This document shows, one piece after another, positions 51,340-59,200 of a stretch of 64,000 bases of DNA (position 1 is its first letter; each line of letters opens with the position of its first letter). The position numbers and the translations under genes are program-made. The DNA is taken from contig CAMHDJ010000001.1 of assembly GCA_946183915.1 (NCBI GenBank), positions 1 to 64,000 of the forward strand. The letters are read 5' to 3'. Origin of the DNA: an uncultured Bacteroidales bacterium. Lineage in GTDB: Bacteria; Bacteroidota; Bacteroidia; Bacteroidales; P3. The notes under the pieces were generated by a model. It saw nothing but the letters and a program-made list of their open reading frames with translations. It was not told the origin of the DNA and did no database searches.

Positions 51340-52659
51340 TTATATCTCCACCACCGCCCCGGGCCAGGAGGCTACCTGGGCTGTCACCCATTCAGCCAGC
51401 CGGATCAGCAGATCCAGCGGCCAGGCGGTGACGCCGCAAGGTACGGCCATGTAGGCCAGCGACAGCCCCAGCATCACCCCCGCCAGCGGCACCACCACCA
51501 CGTTGGCCACCAGGAAATAGGTGGGAAAACGGTGGAATGTCGTGGCCACCACGGGCAGTGTGGCCAGGGTGGCGAAGGTGCTGACCGCCACCAGTTGCCA
51601 CAGCCGGTGGCGGAAGGCTGTGATGACGGGCCGCGCCAGCAGGATTCCTGCCACAGCGCTGTAGGAGAGCTGCCACCCCAGGTCGAACAGCAGCTGCGGT
51701 TGCAGCCCCAGGGTGACGATGGCGGTGGCCGCCAGCAGGTTGAGCCCCGGCGTGCGTCGCCCCGCCATGCGGGCCACTATGAAAAGACTGAACATCAGGG
51801 CTGCCCGCACCGTCGACGGTGCCAGGCCGGTCAGCAGCGCAAAGACCCACACCGCCGTCAGCTGCACCGCGCCCCGTATGGTGCGCCCTCGGCGCTCTTT
51901 GCCAAGCCATATCAGGGCGGCTCCCACGATGCCCGCCAGCAGACCTACGTGCAATCCGCTGACAGCCAGCAGGTGTGCTATGCCTGCGTCGCGGAACGAA
52001 GCCTGGGTCTCACTCTCCACATCGCCGCGCCAACCCAGCGCCAAGGCCTCGGCCACCCCCGCCCGGCGCCGATCCAAAGGCCCGCTTTGCATCCGCCGCA
52101 GCAGGCTCATCCTCAGCTGTTCGCAGCGGGCACGGAGCGACGTGCTGTCGCGCCCGACGAGGATGTAATGGTCCGAGGTGACGTAGGCCGAGCGGCGTTG
52201 CCGGTCCGGGTAGCCGTGCAGCAGCAGGCGGTCGCCGTAGCGAAGGCTGGCGGCTGTGCTGTCCTTCCGCAGGTAGAGGGTGATGTCGCCGGTGGCGGCG
52301 GAAGCCTGGCCGCGCACGCCGACGCTCTCCACCCGCCCTTTGGCACGCCAACTCTTCTCCCGTGGCACGGGTGTCTCCGTCAGGCGCACCGCCATGTAGG
52401 CCTTCTCCGGGCATGTTCGGCTCCAGTCGTGTTGCAGCTGCAGCGCCATCAGCAGGCCGCCCGCCGCCCCGCTGAGGACGACGACCGCCGGCAGGACCGC
52501 CGTGTGCACCTTGCGTCCGACCAGCAGCACCCCCCCTGTCAGCAGGGCGCCGCCGGCCAGCAGCCATACCCATGTGTCCGGCAGCGGCAGCCACCAGCGG
52601 GCCACCAGGATACCCGCCATCAGGGCCAGCGCCACCGGCAACAGGGGTGTCTTGCGCAT
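51340..52659 (-). CDS. comEC: ComEC/Rec2-like competence membrane protein, short form
   Basis: Polytopic inner-membrane protein of 439 residues related to the DNA-uptake channel ComEC. Helices at the N-terminus (about 8-75) are followed by a DUF4131-like periplasmic part (about 85-190) and then the competence core with the signature HLLAVSGLHVGLLAGI and GLAPSTVRAALMFS, and more helices to the end (PTYFLVANVVVVPLAGV). The C-terminal metallo-beta-lactamase-like domain of long ComEC proteins is absent; the frame ends soon after the last helix. The start is 6 nt after the nitroreductase stop, so the two form an operon. A ComEA-like gene lies 1.6 kb away. Confidence 0.85.
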   Translation of the reverse strand: MRKTPLLPVALALMAGILVARWWLPLPDTWVWLLAGGALLTGGVLLVGRKVHTAVLPAVVVLSGAAGGLLMALQLQHDWSRTCPEKAYMAVRLTETPVPREKSWRAKGRVESVGVRGQASAATGDITLYLRKDSTAASLRYGDRLLLHGYPDRQRRSAYVTSDHYILVGRDSTSLRARCEQLRMSLLRRMQSGPLDRRRAGVAEALALGWRGDVESETQASFRDAGIAHLLAVSGLHVGLLAGIVGAALIWLGKERRGRTIRGAVQLTAVWVFALLTGLAPSTVRAALMFSLFIVARMAGRRTPGLNLLAATAIVTLGLQPQLLFDLGWQLSYSAVAGILLARPVITAFRHRLWQLVAVSTFATLATLPVVATTFHRFPTYFLVANVVVVPLAGVMLGLSLAYMAVPCGVTAWPLDLLIRLAEWVTAQVASWPGAVVEI

Positions 52660-52665
52660 CGGATG

Positions 52666-53307
52666 CTATTTGTTCATTATCAGATCGCTGGCGCGTACCT
52701 TAGGCACGTAGTGCACGCCGTCGCGCCGGTAGTAGGCGCGCGGAGCCTCCTCGTCGGTGGGCACCAGCTCGATGCGTTCAGCCCCCTTGCCGACAGCCAG
52801 CACCATCAGCGGTTCCAGCTCCAGCCCCAGGGCCTCCTTCAGCTGTTCGCGGTTGAAAGCCCCGATCATCAGTGTGTTGAGGCCCATCTCGACGGCCTTC
52901 AGGGCCATGCTTTGCAAGGCGATACCCAGGTCGATGTCCACCAGTTTGGTCTCCTTGGCCACCGAGCAGCACACGATGAAAGCCTCCGGCTCGGTGCCGG
53001 GGAAGGGGAGGTGCAGCTCCGGCAGCGCCGCACCCATCCGGATGCAGGCCAGCACGCGCTCGGCTCCGCTGTCGCGCGTGACGAGGAAATACCTCAGCAC
53101 CTGCTGGTTGCAGCCGCTGGGGATGCGCGAGCACACGCCGACGATGCGCTCCAGCTCGTGCCGGCTCACCACGTACTGCTTGTTGTAGCCGCGATAGCTG
53201 CGGTTCTTCAGCAGCAGTTCGTCGACCGTATGGCCTATCTTCTTCACCTTCGGGCGGTTAGAGCCCAATGTCTCTTCGTATCGTTTTTCCAGGTAGTTGT
53301 CTGCCAT
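52666..53307 (-). CDS. Nitroreductase-family protein
   Basis: FMN-dependent oxidoreductase-fold protein of 213 residues. It shows NRSYRGYNKQYVVSRHELERIV (positions about 25-45), the SRIPSGCNQQVLRYFLVTR phosphate-binding block, and VDIDLGIALQSMALKAVEMGLNTLMIGAF, which is typical of the family. The substrate (nitro compound, quinone or flavin itself) cannot be inferred. It is followed by comEC after 6 nt. Confidence 0.82.
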   Translation of the reverse strand: MADNYLEKRYEETLGSNRPKVKKIGHTVDELLLKNRSYRGYNKQYVVSRHELERIVGVCSRIPSGCNQQVLRYFLVTRDSGAERVLACIRMGAALPELHLPFPGTEPEAFIVCCSVAKETKLVDIDLGIALQSMALKAVEMGLNTLMIGAFNREQLKEALGLELEPLMVLAVGKGAERIELVPTDEEAPRAYYRRDGVHYVPKVRASDLIMNK

Positions 53308-53440
53308 TTTTCGCTGTTTTTGTCCTCCCGAGTCCGCTTTCGTCCCCGTTGTCCGCCGGGGTGTGTTAAAAAAGTTTAATCCGGAAGGTATTGATAATCA
53401 GTGGTTGGTTTGATGTTTTTGGTTTGGATCGGAAAAAATT

Positions 53441-53471
53441 TTTGTCAGTTCACAAAAAGTTCGTAATTTTG
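53441..53471 (+). promoter_or_regulatory. Promoter of tRNA-Val (GAC)
   Basis: TTTG at 53441-53444, 19 nt, TAATTTTG at 53464-53471, then the leader GCACCCGCTTTCGAG shared with the tRNA-Gln gene. Confidence 0.85.
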
Positions 53472-53494
53472 CACCCGCTTTCGAGCGAAAGAAT

Positions 53495-53569
53495 GATCTG
53501 CTAGCTCAGTTGGTTTAGAGCGCTTGCTTGACAGGCAAGAGGTCACAAGTTCAAATCTTGTGCAGATCA
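53495..53569 (+). tRNA. tRNA-Val (GAC)
   Basis: Acceptor GATCTGC pairs with GCAGATC, the anticodon stem is CTTGC/GCAAG, the loop TTGACAG gives anticodon GAC (Val), and the T loop is TTCAAAT. CCA is not encoded. Single gene with its own promoter and terminator. Confidence 0.95.
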
Positions 53570-53573
53570 CATC

Positions 53574-53609
53574 CAAGGGCGGTGCCAGCGGCATCGCCCT
53601 TGTTTTTTT
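53574..53609 (+). terminator. Rho-independent terminator of tRNA-Val (GAC)
   Basis: Stem CAAGGGCG/CGCCCTTG with a 13-nt loop, followed by seven T. It ends 2 nt before the stop codon of the convergent NusG-like gene and could serve both directions. Confidence 0.85.
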
Positions 53610-53611
53610 GC

Positions 53612-54151
53612 TCATGCCTCGGCGCTTTCCTCCTCGGCGGTCGCGTTCGGTTTCAGCTCGTCGCGCCGCACACGCACCACCATCGAGATGTTCATCACCT
53701 CGATGTTGATGCAGAAGTTGCCGTCCTTGCACTTCTTCACCAGGGTGCCCGTCAGGCCGGCAAACTCGCCTTCCATAATTGTGGCCTGCGCGCCGCGCAC
53801 CAGCTGCGAGGTCTCGTAGAAGTGCACCTTGCGCTGGCTCGCCTCGAAGCGCCGCACGGCTTCGATCTCGCTGTCGGGCACCGGGATGATGCTGTGCTGG
53901 CTGCTGACGATCATGACCACCCCGCGCGTGGTGCGGGTCTGGTAGATCTGCTTGTTGTTGATGCGCGCAAAGAGGTAGCACGGAAACATGGGCTTCTCGG
54001 TGTCGGGATTCTTGACGCGCTTGTCTTTCCTGACCATCATGGGCAGGTAGTGTTCTATCGGGGGGTCGGCTTCGCGGAAGCGATCGGCAACCAGAGTTTC
54101 GGCGTTGGGGCGGGTCATCACAGCCACCCACGTGGGTCTGGAGTCTAACAT
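53612..54151 (-). CDS. NusG-family (UpxY-like) antitermination protein
   Basis: Specialised NusG paralogue of 179 residues. The N-terminal NGN domain begins TWVAVMTRPNAETLVADRF and includes HYLPMMVRKDKRVKNP and FPCYLFARINNK. The C-terminal KOW-type domain has VRGAQATIMEGEFAGLTGTLVKK. UpxY proteins of Bacteroides let polymerase read through the leader of their own capsule operon. Here no polysaccharide operon follows: downstream on the same strand lie only the reverse of a tRNA gene and the nitroreductase-comEC pair. Its target is therefore unknown. Confidence 0.85.
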   Translation of the reverse strand: MLDSRPTWVAVMTRPNAETLVADRFREADPPIEHYLPMMVRKDKRVKNPDTEKPMFPCYLFARINNKQIYQTRTTRGVVMIVSSQHSIIPVPDSEIEAVRRFEASQRKVHFYETSQLVRGAQATIMEGEFAGLTGTLVKKCKDGNFCINIEVMNISMVVRVRRDELKPNATAEEESAEA

Positions 54152-54192
54152 AGTGGGTTTCGGTTTGCGCCTATAACGCGCGCGGGTACTTT

Positions 54193-54942
54193 TTATTGTG
54201 ATTGTTGAAAACTATTGCCTTCGGAGGCTGCGCTGTCGCCGTAATCGAGGTATGGCGCCAGCCGTGCGAGGGTTGTGTCGGCCATCGACGGCACCGCCCG
54301 CAGGTCGTCCAGTCCGCCGAAGTGCACCCCTGCGGCCCGCAGCCGCACGATGTCGCGCGCCTGATAGTACTCCACGTAGGGGTGACGCGCCAGCTGTTTC
54401 AGCCCGATGCTGTTGATCCTGATGGGTTTGACGAGCGTGGTGTCCAGCCGCAGGTAGGGGGCGATGTGGTCGACCAGCGCCGGCGTGAAGCCGTAGACCT
54501 CCAGCAGCTGGGCGGTCGAGGCGAAGCCTCCCAGGCGTTCGCGGTAGCGCACGATGCGGCGCGCCAGGGCCGGCCCGATGCCGTGCAGCAACTGCAGCGT
54601 CAGGGTGTCGGCACTATTCAGCTCTACCACAAGCGGTTGCTTCGTCGGCGCCGGCGGCGTCGTGGTGTACATCGACTCGGTCAAGGCGGTCTTTTTCGGC
54701 TCTTGACGCCTGGTATACTGCACGTTGCGGCTATTTTGGCGCCGCTGACGGTAGGCGGAGTCCTCGTGCGAGGCCAAAATCTGCTGTCCCACGGTGTCCG
54801 CAAGTGTCCCTTGAACGGCCGGAACGGCCTTCCGCGAAGAAAAAAATACCACTCCCGCTATCAGTACCAATGCAACTGATAGCCAGACGATACCGAGGAG
54901 TTGCGACGAGGTGGGACCCTTCTTTTTTTGACCCATTTCCAA
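54193..54942 (-). CDS. ComEA-like helix-hairpin-helix membrane-anchored protein
   Basis: A 249-residue protein with a short basic N-terminus, one membrane helix (about 16-33, LLGIVWLSVALVLIAGVVFF), a linker, and two helix-hairpin-helix units: VELNSADTLTLQLLHGIGPALARRIVRYRERLGGF (by position about 105-139) and a second near INSIGLKQLARHPYVEYYQARDIVR. This is the ComEA architecture, DNA binding outside the inner membrane during transformation, but such proteins in Bacteroidota are mostly untested. A short ComEC gene lies nearby at 51340-52659. Confidence 0.8.
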   Translation of the reverse strand: MEMGQKKKGPTSSQLLGIVWLSVALVLIAGVVFFSSRKAVPAVQGTLADTVGQQILASHEDSAYRQRRQNSRNVQYTRRQEPKKTALTESMYTTTPPAPTKQPLVVELNSADTLTLQLLHGIGPALARRIVRYRERLGGFASTAQLLEVYGFTPALVDHIAPYLRLDTTLVKPIRINSIGLKQLARHPYVEYYQARDIVRLRAAGVHFGGLDDLRAVPSMADTTLARLAPYLDYGDSAASEGNSFQQSQ

Positions 54943-54948
54943 AAAAAT

Positions 54949-54979
54949 TTTGCCGGTATTAAAAAACTTCGTATCTTTG
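54949..54979 (+). promoter_or_regulatory. Promoter of tRNA-Val (CAC)
   Basis: TTTG at 54949-54952, 19 nt, TATCTTTG at 54972-54979, then GCACTCGCTTTTGAG, nearly the same leader as at the other two single tRNA genes. Confidence 0.85.
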
Positions 54980-55010
54980 CACTCGCTTTTGAGATAATGT
55001 TTTCATAGGA

Positions 55011-55088
55011 GGTCTGTTAGCTCAGTTGGTTCAGAGCGCTTCCTTCACACGGAAGAGGTCGAGAGTTCGAATCTCCCACAGACCACCA
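55011..55088 (+). tRNA. tRNA-Val (CAC)
   Basis: Acceptor GGTCTGT pairs with ACAGACC, the anticodon stem is CTTCC/GGAAG, the loop TTCACAC gives anticodon CAC (Val), and the T loop is TTCGAAT. The T stem has one A-C mismatch. CCA is encoded at 55086-55088. Confidence 0.92.
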
Positions 55089-55091
55089 ATC

Positions 55092-55115
55092 AAGCCCCTC
55101 ACGAGGGGCTTTTTT
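55092..55115 (+). terminator. Rho-independent terminator of tRNA-Val (CAC)
   Basis: Stem AAGCCCCT/AGGGGCTT with a 4-nt loop and T run. The stop codon of the convergent DUF6266 gene (55099-55101) lies inside this hairpin. Confidence 0.85.
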
Positions 55116-55905
55116 CATGCCCTCCCGGGGCCTCTTCCTTTCCTTTAGTTGTGTTTTGCTGCAGGTGTAAACTGCTTGTTGTCGTGGTGTTTATGCCGAT
55201 GGCTTGCGTTTCGGCCACGGCGGTGCCGTGGCTTGCAGGCGCCGTGGGCGCGCCCTCGGCGGGCAGGGAGGCGAGGTCGGCCAGGTCGACGCCCGTGGTG
55301 GGCGAGTAGTTGCCCTGCTCGTCGACGGCGAAGGTGTACACCACCAGCCGGCGTCCGACGTACTCGTCTGGCAACAAGAGGCTTATGCGGCGGTCGCGGC
55401 GGTAGACCGGCGCCGCCAGGCGGCCCTCCTCCAGCTCGGGACAGTAGACGTAGAGCCGCACCAGGTCGCGCCCGCGCGAGCGGCGCTCGCCGTGGTTGGG
55501 GTCGAACTCGAGGCTCAGCACGCCGTCGGCCGACAGCTGCGGCGCCATCGGCAGCACCGGCGCCACAGGGCCCGCGCTGAGCTGCAGGTGCTCCCAGTCC
55601 ACCTCCAACCCGCTGTCGCTCAGCGCGAAGCAGGGCTGGTTGATGGAGACGAAGAGGTTGTAGGCCGTCATGTGCACCTGTCGTGCCGCGGGTGTGAGGC
55701 CCTGCATGACGGCGGTGCGCATGGCGGCGGCCAGCTGCACCTCGGCCTTGAAGGCGGTGCGCTGCGCCATCTGCGCCGCCGAGCGCGGGTTGCGCACCTG
55801 CCCCGGGCGGCTGCGCACCACCCAGATGCCGTTCCACATGTAGCCCACTGCCGGCCCCAGCCGTCCGCTGAAGCCCCCCATGTAACTGCCGTATTGCTTT
55901 GCCAT
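55099..55905 (-). CDS. DUF6266-family protein
   Basis: A 268-residue protein of a Bacteroidota family of unknown function. The N-terminus is characteristic: GGFSGRLGPAVGYMWNGIWVVRSRPGQV at residues about 10-37, then NPRSAAQMAQRTAFK. The rest is a beta-rich domain (LYVYCPELEEGR, RRLVVYTFAVDEQGNYSP). The last 45 residues (Ala/Thr-rich, LHLQQNTTKGKEEAPGG) look like a run-on tail that reaches into the tRNA terminator. No signal peptide is seen. Single gene. Confidence 0.8.
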   Translation of the reverse strand: MAKQYGSYMGGFSGRLGPAVGYMWNGIWVVRSRPGQVRNPRSAAQMAQRTAFKAEVQLAAAMRTAVMQGLTPAARQVHMTAYNLFVSINQPCFALSDSGLEVDWEHLQLSAGPVAPVLPMAPQLSADGVLSLEFDPNHGERRSRGRDLVRLYVYCPELEEGRLAAPVYRRDRRISLLLPDEYVGRRLVVYTFAVDEQGNYSPTTGVDLADLASLPAEGAPTAPASHGTAVAETQAIGINTTTTSSLHLQQNTTKGKEEAPGGHEKSPS

Positions 55906-55993
55906 ATCGTTGATGTTTAGGTTTTTATGCTATCTGTTTGCCGCCATGCCGCCCTGGCAGCACCGGCTCTTCTACATGTGATAACGTTATCTT

Positions 55994-56066
55994 CGCCTAC
56001 TTATTGCCTACTCGAGTAAATTTTCACAAGGCGAAGACAAGGAGTAGAGTAGGCGATGAGTAGGAG
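55994..56066. repeat. 11-nt-period degenerate tandem array with inverted end (element 5)
   Basis: On the plus strand CGCCTACTTAT (55994) and TGCCTACTCGA (56005) turn at the palindrome TACTCGAGTA. The inverted half is five 11-nt units: TCGAGTAAATT (56012), TTCACAAGGCG (56023), AAGACAAGGAG (56034), TAGAGTAGGCG (56045), ATGAGTAGGAG (56056). Read on the minus strand these are close to the units at 45435-45489. Confidence 0.85.
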
Positions 56067-56204
56067 ATAGTGGCGTATCAACCTGAGAACAAGCGGGGTG
56101 GGAGAGGTGGATTTTGCGGTTGGGTGTGGTTTGGGTGGTGTTTTTTTCTGGTTTTCAATGTGGGTGGGGGGTACTCTGGCTGCAACAAACACCGCCCCCT
56201 TCCC

Positions 56205-56226
56205 GGGCAGGGATAGGGGTTGGGGG
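56205..56226 (+). other. G-quadruplex-like motif
   Basis: G runs of 3, 3, 4 and 5 bases with loops of 2, 3 and 2 nt on the plus strand, 34 nt after the stop codon of the type B T9SS gene, which is on the minus strand; the motif is therefore on the template strand. Confidence 0.5.
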
Positions 56227-56259
56227 ATGAAATAAGCGGAAGGGGTTGGAGATGAGCGG

Positions 56260-59200
56260 TCAGCGCAGGACTTCGATGAGGCCGTTGCGCTTGACGATGC
56301 CGTACTCGCCTTGGGCGGTGAAGCGGTAGTAGTAGGTGCCGTCGGGGCTGCGGGTGGCGTTGGGGTCCCAGAAGTGTTCGGGCTGGCTGATGTTGCGCAC
56401 GTGGTAGACGAGGGCGCCGGTGCGGTCGTAGATCCAGAGCTCGTTCATGGTGTAGTTGCCGTACTCGAGCAGGTTCTTGACCTCCCACCGTTCGTTGACG
56501 CCGTCGCCGTTGGGGGTGACGAGGTCGGGGAACTGCAGGTAGTCGTTGGTGATGTAGATCAGGTGCTCGACCGAGTCGACGCAGGTGTGGACGAGGGTGG
56601 GGTGGAGGGTGCAGCCGAGGCGGGGGTTGGCGGGGGGAAAGAGGGTGTCGGTGCGGAAGGACGGGACGGTGTGCTCCCAGTGGGCGAGGAGGCGCACGGT
56701 GTAGTCGCCCTCGGGGTTGTCGCCGGGCTCGCCCCAGCGGTAGAAGGGTTCGGGCTGGGAGGTGGTGTCGAAGGGGCCGCCGACGGCCGACTGGATGCGC
56801 CAGAGGTAGGTGGCGGTGTCGGGGCGGGTGAGGTTGTAGAATTGCAGCACGGGGTCGTGGATGGCGGGCACGTCGCGCTCCCACCGGAATTCGGGCACGG
56901 GCCGCGGCAGCACGACGAGGGGCCAGCCGACGGTGTCGAGGCAGCCCCAGGGGTCGGTGTCGACGAGGCTGACGAAGGCGGCGACGCCGGTGTGGCCGTG
57001 GGGGAAGTGCCAGGTGGCCTCGGCGGTGGAGGCGGCGCGGAGGCTGTCGGCGGTGAAGAGGAGCCAGTCGTGGGCGGTGGCGAGGGGGGTGGTGTCGCGC
57101 AGGTCGAGGGTGGCGGGGGCGCAGACGGCCAGCAGGCTGTCGGGCTCGAGCCAGTCGGTGCTGTCGACGCGGTAGAGGGGGGTGAGGCGGTAGAGGCTGT
57201 CGCGCGGCTGGAGGGTGACGTGGACGAGGCTGTCGCAGCGGTGGACGGTGTAGAGGACGGTGTCGAACTGCACGGGGTGGCCGTAGTCGACGCCGCGGTA
57301 GAGGTAGGGCCGCCAGGGGCAGATGACGAGGGTGTCGGTGCTCTCGCGGGCGGGGTGGACGGTGAGGTGGAGCCAGTAGGTGCTGTCGCAGCCGTGGCGG
57401 TTGGGGTAGACGAAGGGGTAGTGGCCGCTGGTGCTGAAGAGGCTGTCGCGGTAGAGGAGGCGTTCGCAGACTTCGGCGACGGTGTCGATGATGTTGGTGT
57501 CGTGGACGGTGAGGTGGAGGGTGAGGATGCTGTCGCAGTTGGGCATGCGGGAGTAGGTGCCGGAGGTGGCGAGGAGGGTGTCGACGAAGAGGTAGGCGGT
57601 GTCGGCGCAGATGGCGCGGGCGAGGGTGTCGCGGCCGTAGTCGAAGCGGAGGGGGTGGGTGACGGAGTCGGTGCAGGGGATGATGGTCATGCCGCTGACG
57701 AGGGTGGCGTGGAAGGTGCCGGTGTCGGGCCAGTAGACGGTGGGGTTGAGGTCGGTGGAGAGGTCGGGGGTGGCACCGGGGAAGGACCAGCGGGCCAGGT
57801 TGCAGCGGGCGGCGGTGTCGTCGGAGGGGTGGCTGAGGTTGCGGAAGGTGACCTTGAAGCGGCAGCCCTCGCGCTCGACGCTGTAGTCGAAGGCGGCCAC
57901 GGGCTGCACCACCCGCGAGCGGGCGCTGAGGATCACCTCGCAGGCGGGGTTGCCGACGAAGCCCAGGTGGCAGTTGTAGAGGTTGTTGTCGATGGGGATC
58001 GAGATGTGGCGCTGGGTGCTGAGGATGGAGTCGTCGCCGGCCAGGTGCCAGCGGTAGGTGAAGCCTTCGGGGGCCGAGAGCTGGACGCTGTCGTCGGCGG
58101 TGCAGCTGGAGAGGGCGATGGTCTTCTGGGCGCAGGAGAGGGTGAAGTAGGCGTAGCCGTAGTGTGCGCCGCGCTTGCAGTCGTAGGTGGTCAGTCGCAG
58201 GTGCACGGTGCGGTTGTGGTAGGCCGAGAGGTCGATGCCCACGATGGTCCAGTCTTTCCAGAGGATGGAGCCGCCGCCCGTGCTGTTCCAGCCCAGGGAG
58301 GGGCTGGCGATGAAGTCGGCCGAGTTGCAGCCCACGGGCTCGATGACGCCCATGGTGTCATCGAGCATCTCGATGCGGAAGCGGGGCTGGTCGGTGGAGT
58401 CGTGGTTGGGGTCCTGCATGACGGCGGCGTACTTGAGGATGAGCATGTCCATCACCGTGGTGTCGACGGGGATGTTGTAGAGGAGGGCTTCGGCGTCGGC
58501 GTTGGTGCCGCTGTTGCCCAGCCGGACGGACATGGTCTCGCCCGGGGGGATGACCCGCAGGGCGGAACCCACCATGGGGTCGTATTGGGTGGTGTCGGTG
58601 TTGACGGTGTGGCGGCTGGAGGCCTGGGTGGGACCGTGATCGATAGCCCCCACATGGCTGTAAGGGTTATGGAATTTGCCGTAGTAGGGCGTCACCCTGT
58701 TGGAGTGCAGGAAGGCGATGTTGACGCAGGTGCTGTTGTCGTAGGCGGGGGGTGTGAGGGTGTTCTGCCGGTTGAGGCAGGTATCTCCGGAGGTGTCGCA
58801 GACGTAGTCCATCACGATCTGTTCGTGGTGGTTGGCGGTGTGTGGCAGGGCGACGTGGCGTGCTTCTGTCGGCTGGGGGTAGACGGTCTGGGTGGTGTCG
58901 TCGAGGTCCACTAGCGTCAGGGTCACCTGCGGGGTGCCGAGGACCTGCCACGAGAGGTAGATGGAGTCGGCGGTCACCGAGTCGGCGGTCAGGTTGCCCG
59001 CGCCGCAGCCGGGCGAGAGGATGAGGTTGTTGAGGTAGGAAAACATGAATCGGGCCCATAGGACCACGTATCGGTCGCCCGGTGGGGCATTCGAGAGGTC
59101 GATATGGCAGGTGCTGGGTTCCTTGCATACGCTTAGTGTGTCCAACGGGTGGAAGGTGGCCGACGACAGCGATGGCGCAGTTCCTACGATGAGTGTTCCT

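Larger units (their letters stand above)
55906..56259. other. Gene-free region between DUF6266 and the type B T9SS gene
   Basis: A 354-nt gap. It contains the 11-nt array at 55994-56066, a G-rich plus strand from 56095, and a four-run G motif at 56205-56226. No gene or terminator was recognised. Confidence 0.6.

Noticed and set aside
53323-53362. GTCC-containing repeats before tRNA-Val (GAC) as a sixth 11-nt array.
   Set aside because: The spacing is 10, 10 and 9 nt, not 11, and no inverted half is visible.
56311-58914. 867-codon plus-strand frame of Val/Gly/Glu/Asp opposite the type B T9SS gene.
   Set aside because: Low-complexity composition explained by the extreme G-richness of the plus strand; shadow frame.
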